Part shown: positions 11,305 to 23,539 of the stretch, piece by piece
How positions within the stretch are numbered: the stretch's first letter is position 1
Layout: every line of letters begins with the position of its first letter
Assembly (NCBI GenBank): GCA_911728435.2
Contig: OU452198.1
Location: 38,841,902-38,905,901 of the forward strand
Origin: Apoderus coryli
Taxonomy: Eukaryota; Arthropoda; Insecta; Coleoptera; Attelabidae
DNA: 64,000 nucleotides
Reading direction: 5' to 3'
Position numbers and translations under genes: made by a program
Notes under the pieces: model-generated
Seen by the model: only the letters and a program-made list of their open reading frames with translations
What the model was told of the DNA's origin: nothing
Databases searched by the model: none

Positions 11305-11818
11305 AGTTGTTCGCGCACGAAGCACTTCCAAGCAAATGGTCGCCTGTTTTTTCGGAAAAACTGGACATGTCACAACCGTACTACTAGAACAACGCAGAAC
11401 AGTCAATCCTGAGTGGTACACAACCATTTTTTTGCCAGTAGTCTTCCAAAAAATCAGGAAAACCAATCGCCGAAGACGGATCACTCTTCACCACGACAAT
11501 GCAAGCTCTCACACATCGGCTCAAACAACTGCATTTTTGAGCACCCAAAACATCGATTTGATTGATTGATGGTCATCCGCCGTATAGTTCTGACTTGGCA
11601 CCGAATGACTTATTTTTATTCGCGTACGTAAAAAACAAACTGAGAGGTCAACATTTTTCGACACCTGAAAAAGCAGTTGCTGCATTCAGAATGCATGTTT
11701 TGGAGATACCTCAATCAGAGTGGCAAAAGTGCTTCGAGAATTGGTTCAAACGCATGCAAAAGTGTATAGTGTAATATTTGTTTTTGTTCTCTAATTCCGA
11801 AATATAAAAGGCAACCCT
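11305..11818 (+). pseudogene. Mariner transposase, C-terminal half
   Basis: The first frame carries RSTSKQMVACFFGKTGHV, a TVNPEWYTTIFLP block, then LHHDNASSHTSAQT with the second catalytic Asp. After a frame shift near 11562 it continues GHPPYSSDLAPNDLFLFAYV with the third Asp (mariner DD34D pattern), then LRGQHFSTPEKAVAAFRMHV and EWQKCFENWFKRMQKCI, ending at a TAA. This is the classic mariner C-terminus. The first catalytic Asp and N-terminal HTH are missing. A CAACCCTTGTA stretch near 11810-11820 may be the 3' terminus. Confidence 0.85.
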
Positions 11819-11821
11819 TGT

Positions 11822-11945
11822 ACTATGTGACACGGTAACTGACCGGCAATCGGGAGATGTTGGGTTCGAGTCCCACTTGTGCAACGGTATTTTTTTTCAG
11901 TTCGTATACAATATAGTTTATTTCATGTTTCTATATTTATAAAAC
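11822..11945 (+). mobile_element. tRNA-derived SINE (family 2), copy 1
   Basis: A tRNA-like block (CTGACCGGCAATCGGGAG, then GGTTCGAGTCCCAC as B box) is followed by TTTTTTTTCAGTTCGTATAC and TTTATTTCATGTTTCTATA. The same order occurs at 58182-58325. Part of the D-arm is deleted relative to that copy, so it cannot be a working tRNA gene. Confidence 0.65.
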
Positions 11946-11949
11946 TTCC

Positions 11950-12915
11950 CTGCTATTTTGCGGAAATTAAAACGTACCCTTGTATAAGAAGATAGTTGAT
12001 AATATATATAAAAAACAGCAAGAAAAACCATACTGTATTTTATCAATAAATCATAAGACCCACTTCATGTTTCACTTGTTTATGGTATGCAGTTAAATTT
12101 TATAATATTCTATCAATTACTTTTTTTACGTAACTATATAAGAAACAACCCTCCAACAGTCATTTTTTATATAACATGTGATAGAACAAATAAAAGTAAA
12201 CGACCTTTATTTACTACCCTTTTCTGTTCTCTCTATGGTACCTAAAATAATAAAATCGCAGAATATCAAATTCAAATAAAATTAAATTCTTTTGATTTTA
12301 TGGATGCAACGGATCTGACATTTTGTGAATATCGAATCTTTAATGTTTCATTCAATTGGATTTTCTGTTTGTTTAGTGGCACAGAAAGAAATTGTATTTT
12401 ATGTCTATTTTAGAGAAAAAGTAAAAGTCAGGGGGTATGCTTTCCAATTTCTCCTAGGAGGCTATACCGTAAGAAATTACGAAAGATTCGCATATAATAA
12501 CATTATTTCTAATAAATAATACAACATTTTAAATTTGGTTGATGTTATTAGATCGCTCGGGTTTGTGACATTGTGTACTATCCATATTTATATACAAGGT
12601 GAACAAAATATGTGGAGACTTCTTAAATTACCGACATTATTCTGTATTTCAAAAATATGTTGACACAAAAGTTATTAATGTGTTTTTTGGATTTTAATTT
12701 TTTCATAGCGTAAAAAAATTCATTGTTACATTGGTTGCAGTTGTTTTCTAACGGGCATTCAGGGGCGTAGTGACCAGTGTTCCGCGTGTTCCACGAAACA
12801 CGGGCCCGGTATCCTCAAGGGGCGCGATACTGCATTCTGCATCTTTTCTATATTAAATACCTATAAATTTTAGGTTTTTTTTTTACATTTATTTGACTTG
12901 ATTTTCAATTTTCTG
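11950..12915. other. AT-rich stretch, no gene recognised
   Basis: Short open frames only. A GTTCCACGAAACACGGGCCC segment near 12790 stands out by GC content but I cannot assign it. Confidence 0.4.
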
Positions 12916-12916
12916 C

Positions 12917-12964
12917 AAACGTCGGGATCATACTTGAGTAATCTCAAGTATGATCCCGACGTTT
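12917..12964. repeat. Perfect 22-bp inverted repeat with 4-bp loop
   Basis: Left arm 12917-12938 (AAACGTCGGGATCATACTTG and two more bases) is exactly complementary to the right arm 12943-12964 around a TAAT loop. On the minus strand it is preceded by TTGATGA, a possible weak stem II and GAAACGTC, resembling a decayed hammerhead of the Penelope type. Confidence 0.85.
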
Positions 12965-13379
12965 CGATTCGATAGTAGTCGTCATCAATGATTTTTCCGC
13001 GATAAAGGTAATGACAAACCATTTTAGTACACAAAATTAAAGCTGCAGGTCCGAAAAAAAACAAAGTTGATGGTGGCAGCTGTAAGGCAAAACGGCGGAC
13101 GTTAATTTTCAAAGTGCCGTCTTGTAGACATATTCATTAAACTCTTGATTTTAAAATCAATAGTTTTCAGAATATTTAAGAAAATAAATTGCGTCCAATC
13201 CATCTAATCCAGTCCATAAAATCCTAATTCGTAACGACCAAAGTCCTATCAGATCTCGCGGCAGTCTAGTGAAATCCGTGACCACGTTAACATGTAATAT
13301 AAATCTCACCAACACCTCCACTAGTCGTCTTTATCAGACACCGCCGTGGACCCTTATGTCACCTAACACAACACATCCC

Positions 13380-13756
13380 TCTTGCGTCACAATAAACAAG
13401 AACCCCCCAATCTGTCATTTCTCAAGACTTCGCTAGCATTCTAGCCTCAGGAAGTTTCGATAGAATCCTTTACTCGGATGGATCAAAAACAGATGATGGG
13501 GTGGCCTGTTCCGTTGTAACCTCCCACCACCTAGTGGTCAGACACCGTCTTCCAAAATTTGCCACTATCCACACGGCGGAACTATAGGGCATTATGTAGG
13601 CTTTGGAGTCCTTATCGATCGATCACGGACATATATTCTCAACATCCTCTAGTGCAATCCATTCGCCATTCCCTCCATATCCTAAATGAAAGAAATACGA
13701 CCATCGTAATAATATGGGTTCCATCACACGTCGACATATTATTGGAAATCTAACAA
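13380..13756 (+). pseudogene. RNase H domain of a LINE
   Basis: The plus strand reads ILYSDGSKTDDGVACSVV, then FATIHTAEL, then (after a shift) YSQHPLVQSIRHSLHIL and IVIIWVPSHVDI. These correspond to the RNase H motifs with the first Asp (YSDGSKT), the Glu (TAEL) and the WVPSH block of I/R1/Jockey-group LINEs. Stops and frameshifts interrupt it. RT is not visible immediately upstream, so it is an isolated fragment. Confidence 0.7.
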
Positions 13757-13899
13757 TAGCGCCATCTATGAAAAATAAAATAAAGAGAGCGGGCGCTAAT
13801 TGGTCATTTACCGCATATGCGGGCGGTAAAACTCTGTTTAAGTGCAGGCAGGCGAAAAAATATAAAAAGTTTATTAGATCACAGTCCATCTTATTTTAG

Positions 13900-14575
13900 T
13901 TATTATTGACAATATAATACAGAATTACAGGGTTTCGGTAAAGTGGTAAAACGTCTTTCAATATCGAAAGTAATAGCCTTTTTCCCCGACAGTTAGTTGA
14001 TAAGTGGACAGATTGTATGTTTTTATATCGGCAGCAACGTTGTTTATTAAAAAAATTTGACTACAATGAAAAAAAAAACATATAAAGGAAGAACAATATA
14101 TTAGATATCTAATTAAAAACATCACATAATAAGAAAATATAAGCTGGGTATATAATACCTTTCAGACATTATTAAAAAGCCTCGCTTCCAGGCTAAAGGA
14201 AGATTCTAAACAGGACAAAAACAAAACATACACGACAATTAAAGTTATTATACTACCTTTTTAGTGTAATATAAACCAACCCCTATAAGCTAAAAATGGG
14301 TAGACGGGTAAATACCGGCCAAATAGAATATAAAGACATTATTTGATCATTAAAGTTTTGCACGGTCCGTCGTAAACTTTAATGGGTAATAATATTTTTT
14401 TTTAAATGCACGCCTAAAACTCTACGTAAATATCATTGTTATTATTTGACACAGAGAAATCGCTAGGGAATACTGCCAGACGGACGGACAAAAAAAAGGT
14501 AAATTTGAAATATTCTACCTGGTTTCATTTAACCAGTGGTGTAGGATGTATCTTTTGTTATTAATTATTTATTAT
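13900..14575. other. AT-rich stretch, no gene recognised
   Basis: No open frame of note and no repeat that I can delimit. Confidence 0.45.
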
Positions 14576-14579
14576 AAAC

Positions 14580-14800
14580 CTTTAGATCCATTCTTCTATA
14601 TAACAAATGTTGTTATTCATTATTTGAATAGTGATCATACACAATGCTTTTAATTGAGAAAAGAAACTCTACTGGTGTTAAATCTGGCATCATAGCTTTG
14701 TGGAACTCTGAGATAGGTTGGGTCCACTTTTCATTAAAACATTGACCGAATGCACCTCTTATCAGACGATGAAAATGTGGGACCACGAGTCAATTAATAG
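14580..14800 (-). pseudogene. DUF4817-type mariner transposase fragment (third catalytic Asp region)
   Basis: Minus-strand reading gives PHFHRLIRGAFGQCFNEKW and PDLTPVEFLFSIKSIVYD, which lines up with the PPRSPDLTPLDFFLWGxxKxxVY block of this transposase class. Only about 60 residues survive. Confidence 0.5.
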
Positions 14801-15129
14801 TTTGTAATAGACCTGAAAGCAGATATCTGCAAAAATTTAATTCAAATGAAATCTGATTAAAAATACAACCTTCTAACATTGCCTACCTAGAATATTCTAT
14901 TTCTCTAATATTATTACCAATAAAAAATCATTAATTCTTGAAAACCGCGACAAATGGGTCTAGGGAATGCTAATATCAAATTATGATAATTACGTTTTCA
15001 AAATTTGAAAATTGGAATGAATTTTAATCTCCTCAAGAAGATTGAAATATTGGCATCATAACTTCGTTTTTGAACCGAAATTAAACTTGGTTTGTTTGAA
15101 GATTTTGTGGATACAAATATCGAACGAAA

Positions 15130-16930
15130 ACAAAAGGAGAGGGAAATTTATATTTGTATCATCATATAGGCGATAGCTTTCATCTCCATAAGAAGATAAG
15201 AGAGATCGCAGGTCTGTACAAGAAAACACCAATAACCCACATCCGAAGTGAAGAAGAGGAAATAATACTGGAACCCGAGAAACTGCTGGAAACGTGGAAA
15301 ACTTACGCTGCTAGCCTTTTTGATGACCAGAGAGCGCAAAATCCACCAATCCAAGATGACAATCGACCGGACGGCCCATACATATTAGAGAGCGATAATG
15401 CCATAAAGCTATCAAAATGTGATAAAGCTCCAGGACCAGACAACATGCTATCAGAAACCTTCCACCTCATAAGTGATCAAAACAAAACGTAAAATAACTA
15501 GATTTTTTAATATGATATACGAGACGGGAAAGATCCCCACAGACTGGCTTCATTCCACATTTGTAGCCCTACCGAAATCGAATAACGTACAAAGATGTAA
15601 AGACTATCGGCTCATTAGCTTAATGAACCATTTTTTAAAACTGCTTCTTCGAATTATGCACACTAGACTCTACAGAAAATGCGAGAGGAGGTAAACGGAT
15701 TTAGTCAGTTTGGCTTCAAGAAAGGGTTTGAAACCAGAGAGGCCATCTTCAGCCTGCAGGCGTTGGTGCAAAACTGCCTTGATCAAAGAAAAAACGTTTT
15801 CAGATGTTTCATCGACTATGAGAAGGCTTTTGATAATGTAAGACACGAACTCCTGGTAACATATCTTCAAGAACTTGGATTAGACAACAAAGATGTAAAA
15901 CTGATTGCGAATCTATACTGGCACCAGACAGCTCAAATACGACTTCAAAACTCAGTAACAACAGAGGAATTTGAAATAAAGAAAAAAGTCAGGCAGGGCT
16001 GCATTCTATCCCCAATGCTCTTCAACCTCTACGTGGAAAGGGTTTTTGCTGAGATAGTACCTGAAGGACCCATGGGCATTATAGTTAACGGTATTCCAAT
16101 TAATAATATACGCTACGCGGATGACACTGCATAATAGCCGATAATGCCAACGATCTGCAAACCCTACTAAATACTGTCAATGAGGCAAAACAACAGAGGG
16201 GCCTAAAGACTAACATCACTAAAACGAAGTTTATGGTCATATCTAGAGATATCGTACCAAACGTAAATTTACAACTCAATGGAGAGCAAATAGAGCGGGT
16301 CAATAAGTTTAAATACTTGGGGTCTGTGGTGGACGACAAGTGGAACCCAAAACTTGAAATTAGGTGCAGATAGAACCAGCAAGAACAACTTTTCTAAAAC
16401 TAAAAAAATTCCTCACCAACCGGAATTTAAACTTCCAACTCAGGTACAGAATGGTTAAATGTTATGTCTGGTCGGTTCTCCTATACGGAGCGGAAGCGTG
16501 GACGCTTAAAGCTGTTTCCATCAACCGAATTGAAGCATTCGAGAAGTGGATTCTGAGACGGATGCTAAGAATATCGTGGACGGAACACGTCAGAAACGAT
16601 GATGTGCTCAGGATGGCTGGTTTGGAAGACCGAGAACTCTTCGAACACATTAAGAAGCAGAAGATCTCTTACCTGGGACACATTATACGGGGAGAGCGAT
16701 ACGAATTCCAACGCCTGATACTACAGGGAAAGATCGAAGGTGGAAGACGAGGCATTGGAAGGAGGAAATTGTCCTGGTTTAGAAACATACGCCAGTGGAC
16801 GGGAATAAGCAACTTCCAGTCGCTCCAAGAAGCCGCCATAAATAGAATCATATGATAAGAAAAACGGAGGACGCTTTACGCAGGAATCTGCATGGCACCA
16901 GAAGAAGAAGATCATCATATACAACATTTC
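15130..16930 (+). pseudogene. LINE reverse transcriptase (RTE-like/endonuclease-RT group), broken
   Basis: In order: a linker with CDKAPGPDNMLSETFHL, SLMNHFLKLLLRIMHTRL, GFKKGFETREAIFSLQ, FIDYEKAFDNVRHE (first catalytic Asp), VRQGCILSPMLFNLYVERVF, IRYADDTA (catalytic YADD, near 16120), a KYLGSVVDD block, and a C-terminal region with RMVKCYVWSVLLYGAEAWTL and QGKIEGGRRGIGRRKLSW. Frames change near 15480, 15690, 16130 and 16370. The endonuclease domain is missing (5' truncation) and the 3' end has GAAGAAGAAG near 16905. The clade name is from memory of the C-terminal motifs and is uncertain. Confidence 0.8.
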
Positions 16931-16934
16931 CCAA

Positions 16935-18035
16935 AAAGTCTGCATCATATGATTTTTTTTAATAAATTAAATAAAATTTGAGTTTGGATTAGTTTCTGCT
17001 TCAATTCGGATGAAAAATCATGCAGGCGCGCTCGCTAAAATAATTTCTGTCATCTATCAAAAAATTATGTCATTATTTAGGGGAATTTCAAAAAAACTTT
17101 TATGTCCAAGTACAAAGTTTTAGGGACCTGCGATGAAGTTGATATTTTCACATTTTTTAGAAAATAAACCAAAAACTTTAAAAATATTCACTACTTTATG
17201 TAGCATTTTTGCTTCATTTTCATTAAGACACAAAGAAGCGCATGATCTCATTTTTGTCCATAAAGTATTCAGAAAATCCAAATAATTGTTTTACCTTATT
17301 TAGCACCTAAACCTAAATTGTTTTATAAATTCAATATCAAATAATGGTAATAATCTGCCAATATATAAAAAATATATATGAATATTGTTAAAAAACTGTA
17401 TAAATAAGTACGCCTATGGATAGTTATGCATTTTAATAATAAGGGTCCAGTCAGTTGGTAAGCAAGGTGTTGGTTGTGTCAGGTGGTTTGTCGTTTTTAT
17501 GTAATATTTATATGTTGAGTTTTTTTTCCTATATAATGACCCAAAGTAAACTAGCACTGTGAGTAAAGCTGTCATGAAAAAAAAAATACACTAAAAACTG
17601 CAAAAAACTCTCTGTTAACATAACGTTATTTAAAAGTCTCTAAAAAAAGGGGTAAATAGTTGAAAACTAAATAATTGAAATACTTTTTAAAGCAACTTGA
17701 TGTTTTGTTGAGGCAATTTCGTAATCTCACTGCTAACAAGAAATAGGGTAACTATATAAACCTCCAAGACGTTTTCTGATAATTGAATCTGCTTTACTGT
17801 ATATCTGTATATTCCTAACGTTTCACTAAATAATTAAGTAGCATCCGATCAGATTCGATTAGTAATTTACCTGCATTAATTTAAAATAGGCTTCTGGCAG
17901 AGATGTATCGGATTAATTTACGTAACATTTAAGAACGTTATTACTTTATTTAACTTTGTAAAATGTTGCAATGTCTACAATAACTACAATTTTTCAGCGA
18001 AGTTCACGTAAAATTAAAACAGACAAAATTAGTAC
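16935..18035. other. AT-rich stretch, no gene recognised
   Basis: Nothing assignable; homopolymer-rich. Confidence 0.45.
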
Positions 18036-18039
18036 AAAT

Positions 18040-20040
18040 AAACTTTTGCCCTCAAGGCACGAATACCTCTCATATTAAGTGTAAAAGTAATATTTTTGTA
18101 GCCATTTTATCGTTTACCCTTCTCCCAAAACTCTTGGTGGTATTTTTTTCTTAATTTAGGCATTTAGACATGAGCTATTTAACTAGTTAGCTATAAAAAA
18201 AAATTCATGTTTCGAATAATTTTAGGAATTATAATTTTTTTCATTTTTGACCTCGTTTTTAAAGCTCTAGCCTATGTTCAATGTTTCCCAAAAGTTAAAA
18301 AGCACATAGAAATGATCCTGTAGTATTTTTGTACCAAATTTGTTTAAAATCCGTGGTAAGCGGTTTTTGAGTTATTGGCTATATTTGTTTGCTTGGACTA
18401 ACTAGAGTTATTTAGAAGAAAGACTCGATGTACTTGGTTCAAAGGTGCTGCTACTTGGAATAAATAAATATTAGTTTATTCTGAATAAACATTTTTTTAT
18501 ATTAAATATGTGATTTGTTCTATCCAAACAAATAATTTGTTCCGGAAAATTTGATAGTTTGCTTCCAATAAATACTTTGTTACAAATAAATATTTTTTTC
18601 TTCAAACATGTTTTTTTCTAGAATTTAATTTACAAATATTTTTGTTAATAAAACTAGGAACTATTTGGATTAATTGTTCAAAAGCACCTACACACGTAAT
18701 AATTTGGACAAACAGTTTCTGGTTTTATTAATAAAAATATTTGCAAATTAATTTCTAGAAAAAGAATGTTTGAAGATAAAAATATTTCTTTGTAACAAAG
18801 TATTTATTGGAAGGAAACTATCAGACTTTGCCGGATCATATTATTTATTTGGATAGAACAAATCATATATTTGAAACAAAAAAATGTTTATTTATGTACA
18901 TATACCTACTACGCCTAGTTGATTTCTCGTTTGACATAAACGCCCGTGAATATGTTTCAAACAAATATTTGTTTGAACTGAATAAATATTTCATTGGCTG
19001 ACTTTCTTGTTGGTCCCTAAATATAAACAAGCCGCCATCTTTGTATTAAATTACTGTTAAATAAAATCTCAGTTTCAAGATCATTTACACATTATCCACG
19101 TGTATCTACTAACCCTTATTTTATCAATTCACTACGATAATATAAAAAAAATGATCTTACTATAGTATTAGGTTTAGGTAGATATCTATACATATACTTA
19201 CATGAAATAAACAATCATGCATTAGTACTCAAGCATTTTAAGATTTTTTGTCACCGTTTTAATTATAATTAACTTATAACATTTAGGCACTTACATTCGA
19301 AAAGGGGTCATATAAGTACCCTAGGTTCCACACCACTATAATAACGATTCAACGGACATTATTTTTTTATTTATATAAGTAATAACTAACACAATAAAAA
19401 CCACCTTCTATATTGCACTAATACTAAACTAAAACGCGTACGCTATGGAGTTGAATCGCCAACAGCCATGCGCGTCGGCTCATTTTATTATTATTTATTT
19501 GATTCAAATAACGGTGGACTTGTTTATAATAACCAGGAACTAACTTTAATCTGGTATTTAAATTAAATAAATATTTATTTCTGCCAAAGCAGCCCAGGCC
19601 AAATAAATATTTAAAAAAATTAAATAACTCTATTTATTCCGGACAAACACTGTTTGTTTGAGTCAAATAAATTTTGTTTGAGTTAAACAAATAAAAGCCA
19701 AATAATTATTTATTAGGGTTCATTTTTAGAATTTTTTTCAGTGTATAAATAACTAGTCAATATTTCTGCTATGTTTATGAAATATGTTTTTTTTTAGATT
19801 TTGACGCCTGCTTTTCGAACGCAAGTATGCTAAATTTTTTTGTCAAATGTTTTAGGTTCAATTCTTTTAAATTTATGAAAAATTATTCGATATTTCGGAT
19901 ACGTTTAAGAAGTATGATTTTTGAAAATTTTGACCTTTTTTTAAACCCCTGCCTACGCTCAATGTTTCCTAAAAGTTAATCAGCACCTAGCTATTCTGTA
20001 GTATTTTTCGATCAAATCAATCAGACAGATAAATGTATTT
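18040..20040. repeat. Satellite-like repeat, interrupted
   Basis: Two blocks, 18040-18405 and 19745-20040, share phrases with the tandem repeat at 46830-47640: CTCAAGGCACGAATA at the start, CTACGCTCAATGTTTCC and AAGTTAATCAGCAC near the end. The 1.3 kb between them is a separate foldback element. Confidence 0.55.
18406..19744. mobile_element. Foldback element with ~200-bp inverted arms
   Basis: An imperfect palindrome spans about 18455-18910: the left arm (AATATGTGATTTGTTC, CCAATAAATACTTTG, TTTTTTTCTAGAATTT) is mirrored by the right arm (AATTTCTAGAAAAAG, CAAAGTATTTATTGG, GAACAAATCATATATT). Further right, AAACAAATATTTGTTTG motifs repeat, ending at a minus-strand CACTGAAAAAAATTC at 19744, next to the satellite-like repeat. 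No transposase is encoded. The left edge is approximate. Confidence 0.55.
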
Positions 20041-20066
20041 TTTAAATATTTTAAATAAGTAATTTA

Positions 20067-20325
20067 CGGTGAAATATATGACCTGCGTAACGAAACAGAA
20101 TTTTAATAATTATTATTATTATAATGGTATTATTTCCAATAAACTAACGTAACAAAAAAAAATTAGAAAAAAAAAAAATGTTGCCAGAAGTATGATTCGA
20201 CCCAGAACCCTCCGCATGCGAAGTGCACACCCTATCAATGACGCTAAAAACCCTATATCAAATGAATTTATTATAATATAATAAGAGTTATAGGTTCCAA
20301 CTACCTAACTGGTGAAATGCTTTAA
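20067..20325 (-). mobile_element. tRNA-derived SINE (family 1), copy
   Basis: Contains the ATATATGACCTGCG block, the AAT-rich stretch, CCAATAAACTAACG, the tRNA-like segment (CCGCATGCGAAGTGCAC, CTATCAATGACG) and the CTACCTAACTGGTGAAAT end, in the same order as at 7450-7775. The tRNA-like part is damaged. Confidence 0.65.
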
Positions 20326-20329
20326 AATA

Positions 20330-21530
20330 ATGTATCAGTCGACCCCAATACCGCTAATTGAAAATGTGCTGCTTGTGTCCACCCCTATCACAGGGCTAAA
20401 GCGATTTCAACGAAAAACTATTCCTAGGATTCCCTCAAATACCAAAATTTAGCACAATTGGGTAAACCTATCGTGGAAAAATACAGACACACACACACAG
20501 ACAGGCTTCCATCTGGAAATGGTCTTAACCGTCTCAAGGAACTTCAAAATGGTTATATGCTTCTTTATCCCATTTTTTTTTAGAGCGTCCACAATATTTT
20601 TCCCTGTGTGGGAAAGTAAAAGTAGTAGTAAACATTTATAAATTTCCATTTTTGACTTAAAAACATTTTAGAAGAGTAGCTTTTGCAGGGGTGTGATTTT
20701 ATAATATAACACTCACACAAAATTACCCTATTATTTATACTTATAGGTCGCTACATAGAAAAGTATTAATTTTTAGTTTTATGTCGAAGTAGAAAATTTT
20801 ACTATTTTTAACTCACTAATCCTATAAAACCTTATACTGCCCAGGGCCTGGAGATTAAAGCTCTGTGGTTCAAATTTTCATCGCACATTTTATATTCATG
20901 TTAGCTTTCATTAGCAATATGTAGTTATTAGACGAGCTTTGTATAGAGAAAAACTTTTAATTGAATTTAAAAAACACATAATAGCAAAACCATAAAGCAA
21001 ATAAAAAAATTATAAATTGGAAGCTTTGAAGAAGAACCTGTTTTCAATTTTATTATTATTATAAAATGAATTTGTGTCCGTAAATATAAATGAAAAATAG
21101 TACTGTTTTTTAAATTCAACGAATTTTTATACAGGGCATCCCATCAAACCAAATCGATCTGTATACATATTAAAAACTAAATAATTTGGCAGTGTAACTA
21201 TATCAACGAGAGCAGATGAGGTAAAATAGTTATAATTTATTGACATATACAACCTTTTACAAATTTACCCTTATTTTTATTGCGTAATAGTCTTACCGTT
21301 TCTGACGGTTTTATGTCAAAAATGTCAAAGGTTGTATGTCAAAAATGACGTTTGCGGGCTCTATAATCATTATAAAAATTTTCCTATAAGGAAACCTTCA
21401 TTAATTGATTTAAATAAGTAATGTTTCTATCACAAAAATAGTCATTTTATGATACTTCAAAACTTTTTCGTATTATAACACAGGATGTGGAAAATATCAT
21501 ATCAAACATGAACATAAAGAAACTGTCAAA
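20330..21530. other. Unassigned stretch with microsatellite
   Basis: A short CA repeat at about 20489-20503 and AT-rich sequence. A GGGCATCCC-type mariner-like terminus occurs near 21134. No gene. Confidence 0.4.
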
Positions 21531-22280
21531 AGTGAATATTTTTAGTAGATTTTTAAAAAAAATCTAACTATTCAGGAGATCGACACAACCGAAATTTTGA
21601 AAAATTTTTATGCAGTACTTCATTTTATGACCCCTGGATCCTAAAAATGACCTCAGTTCAAAAGTTTATATATCTATATATATATATATATATGGGATAT
21701 AGAAACTTTGCGTCACGTTCTAGGCCGCATTTTTTGACCAATCGAAACAAAATTTGGTTAAAAAATCGGCTAGGTCATGGAATCGCGTGAGTTCGTTGGC
21801 GATTGAAATCGGAGAGCTACTTTCAGAATGGCGGCCTGTCAAAGTTTTAAAAAAATCATATTTTTTTCGTTGTTAATAGAAAATACCGATGTTACATATC
21901 AAATGATAGAGCACTTAAATCTCTACAATATTTATTTGGAGAGTTTTTTCATCGCTGGCATATTTAAGTAAATGTAAGTCAATATAAAGTAACAAAAAAT
22001 AAAAAAAAAATATCATCACCCGCTATACCTGTAATTATTTTGACAAATAAACACCTGTGAAATAACAATAAGACCGTACTTATAGTATAATGGGTATTTC
22101 AGTTAAAATAACTGTCAATATGACACTTTGGTTATATTTCGCGAATGTCAGAATATTCCATTATTTGTTTATTAATAGTGGGTGTCAGTGGTAGACTAAG
22201 TATAAATAAAAAATACATAAATCAAAAATCTACTTTTCCGACTGGCTGCCATCGGGATTTTTTAAATAGTAACCTCAATA
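21530..22280. repeat. Dispersed repeat (family B), rearranged copy
   Basis: Blocks here recur at 57540-57980 in another order: GAGATCGACACAAC, TTCATTTTATGACCCCTGG, GGGTATTTCAGTT, GGTAGACTAAGTATAAAT and CTACTTTTC-GACTGGCTG. A further inverted piece lies at 59060-59170. A TA microsatellite is at 21670-21693. No coding capacity seen. Confidence 0.6.
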
Positions 22281-22744
22281 TTTTATAGTTTTATCTTATT
22301 AAGCAATAAAAATAAGGTTGTATATCTCTAAAATGTTTGGTTTTTGAAATATTGCCAAATTAATTTTGAGTTTATATACATCTAATAAGTACCTAATTTA
22401 GCAGTAGTATTAAGCTTGAGTAAGAGGCTACTTTAGTCCTGAGTAAATTAAAATGGTTAAGTCCAATCAAGTGGCGTCTCTTAAAATACCCTGAGTTTGG
22501 CTCATATCTTTCTTCGTTTTCCAGAAAAAAAGCAATAAAGTGCATGTCCCCGGGACAATATCATAATAAAACATTAAAACTAATGAAGTAATTAAAAGTA
22601 GACGACAGATATATCTTGAATTTTTTCGCACAGATTAAAACGAATTTCGATAAAACAAATTAACCTAAAATAGTCGTATAACGTAATAACAGAGTATCGT
22701 CTTTTTTTTTTAATTTATTTTACCTGAACTACTAGAAAATGTCC

Positions 22745-23060
22745 TACTGGAAGTAAGAGGAGCACGATGTGGCTTCACCTCACTTTAGCATAGTAGCTCG
22801 CCAATTTTTGGATGCAACTTTTGGAGATGGGGCCCACGGGTCCACAGTCATGGTCCCCAGGTCACCAGATATAACTCCGTTAGGTTTTTTTCTTTGGGGG
22901 CATTTAAAGTCCCTCGTTTACAAAACTCCAGTCAACACTGAAGAAGAATTAACATAAGACAGGCCGGGAATAGTTCAGTTCGGCAATCACTGTTAAGAAG
23001 AGCTCATGCTTGCTGTATTGAGGTTGAAAGAAGACATTTTCAGCTACTGTTATAAGTCTC
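22745..23060 (+). pseudogene. DUF4817-type mariner transposase, C-terminal relic
   Basis: The plus strand reads ASPHFSIVARQFLDATFGDG, then VPRSPDITPLGFFLWGHL and KSLVYKTPVNTEEEL, then after a stop a decayed helical tail. This is the region from just after the second catalytic Asp through the third (SPD) to the C-terminus. The second Asp motif is degraded. Confidence 0.72.
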
Positions 23061-23073
23061 GTGTTATTTACTG

Positions 23074-23535
23074 TTAAAAAAATACATATTTCTGGTTCGA
23101 TATGTTATTGTTACCAATGTGTACGTCACTGTCAAAACATTGCAATCGTAGATAACGGTATGTAAGTATTTTATGTTTATTTCTTTTAATAATAAATTTG
23201 GCACCCTTGTATCTTGAAAATGAAGTATTTATGGACCTATGTTTATATGAACTTTTCATCTTACAATTAATCACTTCCTGAATTTTGGCCACGTACTTAA
23301 ATAACAGGAAACCGCTGGCGAAAAATTTCCCAAAAACAGCAAAGAGTATTTTTGTATTTCTTGTATATCCTATGGGCACAACATAATGAGTATTGCTAGA
23401 GAAACTCCAACAGACTATTATAACTACAACTAAAAAACAACTTAACTTAAACTTCCGTCTGTAATAATGAGGTGTCAAACGAAGAGATAAGAGAAATCCC
23501 ACAGGAACAGTAACAATAAAGTTAGTGAAACGCAA
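23074..23535 (-). CDS. Unidentified open frame, membrane-protein-like
   Basis: A 153-codon frame with several hydrophobic segments: FIVTVPVGFLLSL near the start, LSCFLVVVIIVCWSF around residues 31-46, and ILFAVFGKFFASGFLLF around 64-80. The GKFFAS-FxxFKY stretch after a YRRK motif faintly resembles TM9-11 of insect organic-cation-transporter (SLC22) proteins, but the match is short and the rest of the protein is unlike them. No upstream promoter or splice acceptor is clear; a GTAAGA possible splice donor follows codon ~90. It may be a relic exon or a chance frame. Confidence 0.2.
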   Translation of the reverse strand: MRFTNFIVTVPVGFLLSLRLTPHYYRRKFKLSCFLVVVIIVCWSFSSNTHYVVPIGYTRNTKILFAVFGKFFASGFLLFKYVAKIQEVINCKMKSSYKHRSINTSFSRYKGAKFIIKRNKHKILTYRYLRLQCFDSDVHIGNNNISNQKYVFF

Positions 23536-23539
23536 TCAA

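Noticed and set aside
21665..21695. TA repeat as a promoter or origin
   Set aside because: Simple microsatellite; no associated gene.
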